From positions 1 through 9,690 of the forward strand of contig JBBRGB010000134.1 in NCBI GenBank assembly GCA_038241095.1: a stretch of 9,690 nucleotides of DNA. The letters run 5' to 3'. The notes below the pieces were generated by a model that worked only from the letters and a program-made list of their open reading frames with translations, had not been told where the DNA came from and searched no databases. The translations under genes and the position numbers were made by a program. This stretch comes from JBBDMX01 sp038241095. GTDB lineage: Bacteria > Planctomycetota > Phycisphaerae > Phycisphaerales > Phycisphaeraceae. This document shows, piece by piece, positions 6,426 to 9,690 of this stretch. Position 1 is the stretch's first letter; each line of letters opens with the position of its first letter.

Positions 6426-8603
6426 ATGCCTTTTACTTTTCTCAACTTGATGATGCTCGGTGGGGCCGCGGCGCTGTCGATTCCCATCATCATCCATCTA
6501 TTCAACCGCAGTCGCTTCCGCGTCGTGCGCTGGGGGGCCATGCACCTGTTGGAACCCGTGCTGCGGAAAAACCGTAAGCGGGTGCGCATCGAGCAACTCA
6601 TTTTGCTCCTGCTCCGCGCCATGATTCCGGTGCTGCTGGCCTTTGCGATGGCCCGGCCGGTGATGACGGGGTGGACGGCCTTGGCCGGCAGCGCCAAGAC
6701 GGCGCTGGCGATCGTCATGGACGACAGTTACTCGATGGAAGCTGGCGGGATGTCGCGCTCGCACTTCGCACAGACCCGTGAGGCGGCGGTTGAAATCAGC
6801 CGGGCCTTGCCCCGCGGTTCGCAGCTTTACGTTCTGCGCATGGGCGGCAGTCTTCGGCCACTCACCGATGAACCGTCCTTCAACACCAGCCGGGTGTCGG
6901 AAGAACTGGCCAAGAGCCAGCCCGGTTTCGGCAGCGCCGATGTGCCCGCGGCCTTGGAATCCGTCACCGCATCCCTTGCCGGGATGAACCTGGGCAAGCG
7001 CGACTTGGTCATCGCCAGCGACTTTCAACGCATCAACTGGGACGTCGAAGCCGCGACCCTGCGCAAGCAACTTTTCGCGGGCTTGAAGCAACTGCCCGTG
7101 CCGCCTTCGATCACCTTCCTGCGTGTGGGGCAACCGGTCAAGGACAACGTGGCGGTGGAGGAGTTGATCTTTTCCCGCTCGGCCTTGGGGGTGAATCAAA
7201 AGCTCCAAGTCCACGCCACGTTGCGGAACTTCGGGCAAGGGCTTTACCCGGACTTACGGGTCTATTTCCGCGTCGATGGCCAGGAACGCAGCGTGGCCCA
7301 GATCGGCGTGCCGCCCGGCGAAAGCCAGCAGGTGTTGTTCACGCACGTTTTTGATCGCGCCGGGTCGCATGTGATTGAGGTTTACGCCGAGGCCGATCCG
7401 CTCAAGGCCGACAACTCGATGATGGCTTCGATTCCGGTGTGGGATCGCTTGCCGGTGTTACTGGTCGATGGCTCGCCGAGCACCGAGCCGTTGCGGGGCG
7501 AGACGGACTTTTTGCGCATCGCCATGCAGCCCTTCATGGCGGGCAATGTGCCCTTGGCGGATTTGATTGACGCCAAGGTTATCGAGCCGGGGGCGTTGAA
7601 TGATTCCGCCCTGGCCGAGGCGCGGGTGGTGGTGCTGGCCAACGTGGCGCAGTTGACTGAAAGCCAAGTCGCCCAACTTCGGCAATACGTTATTGAGGGC
7701 GGCAGCGTCATCGTCGCCCCCGGCGATGCCGCCAACGTCGCCTGGTACAACACCGCGTTTTATGAGGAAGGCAAAGGCTTGCTGCCGGGCAAACTCGCGG
7801 GCGTGGGCGGTGATTTGCAGGATGAAAAAGTTTCCTCGCGGATCGTGCAGCAGCACTTTGATCACCCAGCCTTGGAGATGTTCAACGATCCGCGCAACGG
7901 CAATCTTTCCGAAGCGCAGGTGAAACTCTGGTTCCACTTGGAAGAGCCAGCCACCGCGCCGGGCACGCACAGCGACGTGACCACGCTGGCCCGGCTGGAC
8001 AACGGCGATCCGTTCCTGATGGAGAAAAAGCTCGGCCAGGGTCTGGTGCTGCAACTGGCGCTGCCCTTGGACGCGGATTGGTCGAACCTGCCCCTGCGGC
8101 CGTTCTATCTGCCCCTGACGCAGCAGTTGGTGACGTATGCCGCGTCACAGGTTTACCCGGCCCGCAACGTGGAAGTCGGTCAGCCCATCGTGGCGTTTTT
8201 CCCACCGGGCGGGGCGGGCAAGACGGTGACGTTGACGGATCCGCAGGGCCGCAAGAGTGATCTGGCGATGGTGGAACGTGGCACGCACAGCATCGCCGAG
8301 TACCGCGACACGGCCATGCCAGGCCTTTACACAATGGACGCCGCCGATGCGGGTGGCGTGGTTTATTTCGTGGTCAACACTTCGCGCAAGGAAAGTGATT
8401 TGGAAGTGTTGACCGAGGAGCAGTTGCGGGCCGAGGCTCAGGCCGTGGGTGCGGAAGTGGCGCACTCGTGGGAAGAGTACCGAGAACTGGATCGCAACCG
8501 GCGATTTGGGCGCGAAGTGTGGATGTGGTTTTTCGTGGGGGTGTTGGCGCTGTTGTTTGGCGAGCTGTTTTTACAGCAATGGTTCGCCAAGCGGCGGATC
8601 TGA
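6426..8603 (+). CDS. BatA-like membrane protein with VWA and amidotransferase-like domains
   Basis: A 725-aa inner-membrane protein. It opens with the BatA/aerotolerance N-terminal domain (TFLNLMMLGGAAALSIPIII, then HLFNRSRFRVVRWGAMHLL), with membrane helices near residues 5-26 and 56-78. A VWA domain starts around 93, with the metal-site motif DDSYSM (Asp99, Ser101, Ser103). A beta-rich, CARDB-like segment lies near 240-335 (VNQKLQVHATLRNFGQGLY). A Rossmann-like amidotransferase-type fold (about 343-480) follows, including VVVLANVAQL and GGSVIVAPGD; no nucleophilic GxCxG cysteine is seen, so it is probably non-enzymatic. A C-terminal helix (about 699-717, FFVGVLALLFGELFLQ) and a short basic tail end it. 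The layout puts the central domains outside or in the periplasm between terminal helices. It follows the DUF58 gene by 69 bp. ATG 6426 begins exactly at the conserved domain start. The precise molecular role is unknown. Confidence 0.92.
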   Translation: MPFTFLNLMMLGGAAALSIPIIIHLFNRSRFRVVRWGAMHLLEPVLRKNRKRVRIEQLILLLLRAMIPVLLAFAMARPVMTGWTALAGSAKTALAIVMDDSYSMEAGGMSRSHFAQTREAAVEISRALPRGSQLYVLRMGGSLRPLTDEPSFNTSRVSEELAKSQPGFGSADVPAALESVTASLAGMNLGKRDLVIASDFQRINWDVEAATLRKQLFAGLKQLPVPPSITFLRVGQPVKDNVAVEELIFSRSALGVNQKLQVHATLRNFGQGLYPDLRVYFRVDGQERSVAQIGVPPGESQQVLFTHVFDRAGSHVIEVYAEADPLKADNSMMASIPVWDRLPVLLVDGSPSTEPLRGETDFLRIAMQPFMAGNVPLADLIDAKVIEPGALNDSALAEARVVVLANVAQLTESQVAQLRQYVIEGGSVIVAPGDAANVAWYNTAFYEEGKGLLPGKLAGVGGDLQDEKVSSRIVQQHFDHPALEMFNDPRNGNLSEAQVKLWFHLEEPATAPGTHSDVTTLARLDNGDPFLMEKKLGQGLVLQLALPLDADWSNLPLRPFYLPLTQQLVTYAASQVYPARNVEVGQPIVAFFPPGGAGKTVTLTDPQGRKSDLAMVERGTHSIAEYRDTAMPGLYTMDAADAGGVVYFVVNTSRKESDLEVLTEEQLRAEAQAVGAEVAHSWEEYRELDRNRRFGREVWMWFFVGVLALLFGELFLQQWFAKRRI

Positions 8604-8968
8604 CACGGACACGAAGCGCCGCGTTTGACGTTTAGCCACGCAGCGCAGCGGAGTGATCGGGGACAGTAACACGGATGAACACCGATTAACACAGATGAAC
8701 ACGGATAGAGGCAATGAAGAGGAATTGAACACGAAGTCACGAAGGCACGAAGAAGACAAGCAAGGGGCTTGAGGTCTGCGGTCAGAAGTTTGCGTCTTGA
8801 AACTCAAGACTCAGGACTCAAGACTCAAGACTATCTCCACGACCCAAGCCTTAAGCCTTCTTCCAAAATCTGTGTTCATCTGTGTTTATCAGTGTTCATC
8901 CGTGTAACAAAAAGTAGAACGGTAGTGGACGGAAACAAAACAAGACTCTGACCCCAAAAGGGCCACGC
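8604..8968. other. 365-bp intergenic region dominated by repeat arrays
   Basis: No gene is supported. After about 55 bp of unremarkable sequence it contains the nested repeat element 8666-8908, followed by about 60 bp of A-rich sequence that ends in ACTCTGACCCCAAAAGGG before the next ATG. GGGGACAG at 8659-8666 and CTGACCCC at 8948-8955 form an inverted pair (7 of 8) bracketing the element. No clear promoter for the next gene is seen. Confidence 0.7.
8666..8908. repeat. Nested palindromic repeat element, copy B (10-mer arms, inner 8-mer and 7-mer arrays)
   Basis: The left arm 8666-8705 is a run of 10-bp units AACACNGATN (GTAACACGGATGAACACC at its start). The right arm 8869-8908 is its inverted copy, matching at 36 of 40 positions. 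Inside the left arm come three 8-bp units CACGAAGN at 8730-8753. A 7-bp array follows at 8802-8832 (ACTCAAG, ACTCAGG, ACTCAAG, ACTCAAG, then ACT), preceded by GTCTTGA, which pairs with the start of that array (8794-8810). CAAGCCTTAAGCC near 8845 adds another word. The outer word and the GT(A/T)AC ends relate it to the element at 5221-5408. Confidence 0.9.
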
Positions 8969-9690
8969 ATGGAACTGCGGCTGACAGGTGATTTGGTGCT
9001 TTGGCAAGTGCTGCTGCTGGCGACGACGCTGGCGGGGCTGGCGGTGTGGCTTTATCGGCGGCACTTGTCGGACCGCGGCGGTTGGCCGGCGGTCGTGCTG
9101 CCGCTGTTGCGCGGGCTGGTGGTCTTTCTGGTGGTGATGATGCTTGTGGGCCCGGTGCTGCATTTCCGCAAGGTCATCGGGCAGATGAGCCGAGTGATTA
9201 TGTTCGTCGATGCCTCTTCGAGCATGGGCGTTACTGACGAGCAGATGGACGCGGGTCGGAAACTGCTGGCGGTGCAGCGGCTGGGCTGGCTACCTTCGAC
9301 GACGCTGGACACCAATCTTCTCGAAGCCTCCGACGGCGTGGCCAACGCCGCGGCCATCGCGCAAAACGCCCTGGCCGGGGCGGAAGGTTCGACTGACCTC
9401 AAGACCGCCGCCAAAAGTTTCGCCGAGCAACTCGACAAGACCATGGCCAGTCTCAAGCAGGTTGCGCCGGGCCGGTTCACCATCGAAACTTCCCAACGCG
9501 GCAGCCTCAATTACGAACGCTGGCCCAACATCGGCGGCAAGGAAATCGTCAACCTCACCAACCACCCCCGCTACCAGCAGCCCGGTGAAGTCAGCTCGCT
9601 CATCAACAGCTTCGAAGCCCCCAAAAACGTCGGCGACAACTACGGGGCACGCATCCGCGGCTACCTCTACCCGACCAAAAGTGCCACCTA
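8969..9690 (+). CDS. Membrane VWA protein with PA14-like insertion, N-terminal part, cut by the right edge
   Basis: The frame is open from ATG 8969 to the window end (240 codons plus two bases). Two membrane helices lie near residues 9-29 and 42-62, separated by a basic loop (YRRHLSDRGG). The first strand of a VWA fold follows with the metal-site motif DASSSM (Asp81, Ser83, Ser85). Next is an Ala-rich helical stretch (about 98-165). From about residue 176 the sequence reads like the start of a PA14 domain: YERWPNIGG, then LINSFEAPKNVGDNYGARIR and GYLYPTKSA, matching the FE.P.N.GDNYG.R..GYL.P pattern I know from that fold. PA14 domains are beta-barrels often tied to carbohydrate binding. The rest of the VWA fold would have to resume after the edge. 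It is the fourth gene of the MoxR cluster, 365 bp after the BatA-like gene. No strong ribosome site is visible. Confidence 0.88.
   Translation, partial: MELRLTGDLVLWQVLLLATTLAGLAVWLYRRHLSDRGGWPAVVLPLLRGLVVFLVVMMLVGPVLHFRKVIGQMSRVIMFVDASSSMGVTDEQMDAGRKLLAVQRLGWLPSTTLDTNLLEASDGVANAAAIAQNALAGAEGSTDLKTAAKSFAEQLDKTMASLKQVAPGRFTIETSQRGSLNYERWPNIGGKEIVNLTNHPRYQQPGEVSSLINSFEAPKNVGDNYGARIRGYLYPTKSAT

Noticed and set aside
6498..8054. Minus-strand open frames of 246 and 198 codons opposite the BatA-like gene
   Set aside because: These are antisense shadows of a well-supported gene, with low-complexity products and no recognisable domain.
8438..8951. Short open frames across the repeat region (Cys/Val/Phe/Ser-rich peptides on the minus strand)
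   Set aside because: They are translations of the 7-, 8- and 10-bp arrays, a known source of false protein predictions.

Overview
The window is a GC-rich (roughly 60%) bacterial chromosome segment. Its gene content suggests a member of the Planctomycetota, possibly Phycisphaerae-like. The reasons are a MoxR / DUF58 / BatA-type / large VWA membrane-protein cluster, a single-domain SppA with a proline-rich cytoplasmic tail, weak Shine-Dalgarno use at ATG starts, and intergenic gaps filled with short-period repeat arrays of a kind I recall from planctomycete and verrucomicrobial genomes. The assignment is an inference, not a sequence match. I see no rRNA, tRNA, CRISPR array, transposase or phage gene.

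Layout. Left block (minus strand): the N-terminal 142 codons of a polytopic membrane protein, possibly an M48-type metallopeptidase, run off the left edge (1-428). A single-pass membrane-anchored protein of unknown function follows (550-1458). A divergent gap (1459-1693) holds a copy of a GTAAGC-type inverted repeat. Middle block (plus strand): an S49 signal peptide peptidase (1694-2794, TTG start) and a family 4 Fe-S uracil-DNA glycosylase (2820-3701) lie 25 bp apart. A 437-bp gap (3702-4138) holds a second GTAAGC repeat, a C-rich tract able to form a G-quadruplex on the minus strand, a candidate promoter and a 5'-leader hairpin. Right block (plus strand): MoxR AAA+ ATPase (4139-5188, TTG start), DUF58/VWA protein (5457-6356), BatA-like VWA membrane protein (6426-8603), and the start of a second VWA membrane protein that runs into a PA14-like domain at the right edge (8969-9690+).

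How the genes work together. MoxR ATPases are known partners of VWA-domain proteins. Here a hexameric ATPase, a soluble VWA protein that probably links it to its targets, and two membrane proteins exposing VWA domains form a plausible envelope chaperone or assembly module. The PA14-like domain of the last protein hints at carbohydrate or surface binding. SppA, the possible M48 protease and the anchored protein would also act at the membrane; the uracil-DNA glycosylase is a DNA-repair gene that appears to be only a positional neighbour.

The most unusual feature is between the genes. Nearly every gap longer than about 60 bp is occupied by arrays of 7-, 8-, 9- or 10-bp words, or by GTAAGC arms, usually arranged as nested inverted pairs able to fold into long hairpins (437-536, 1574-1659, 3719-3841, 5221-5408, 6391-6418, 8666-8908). 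They recur inside what would otherwise be one operon and form a coherent non-coding repeat family that gene annotation alone does not explain.
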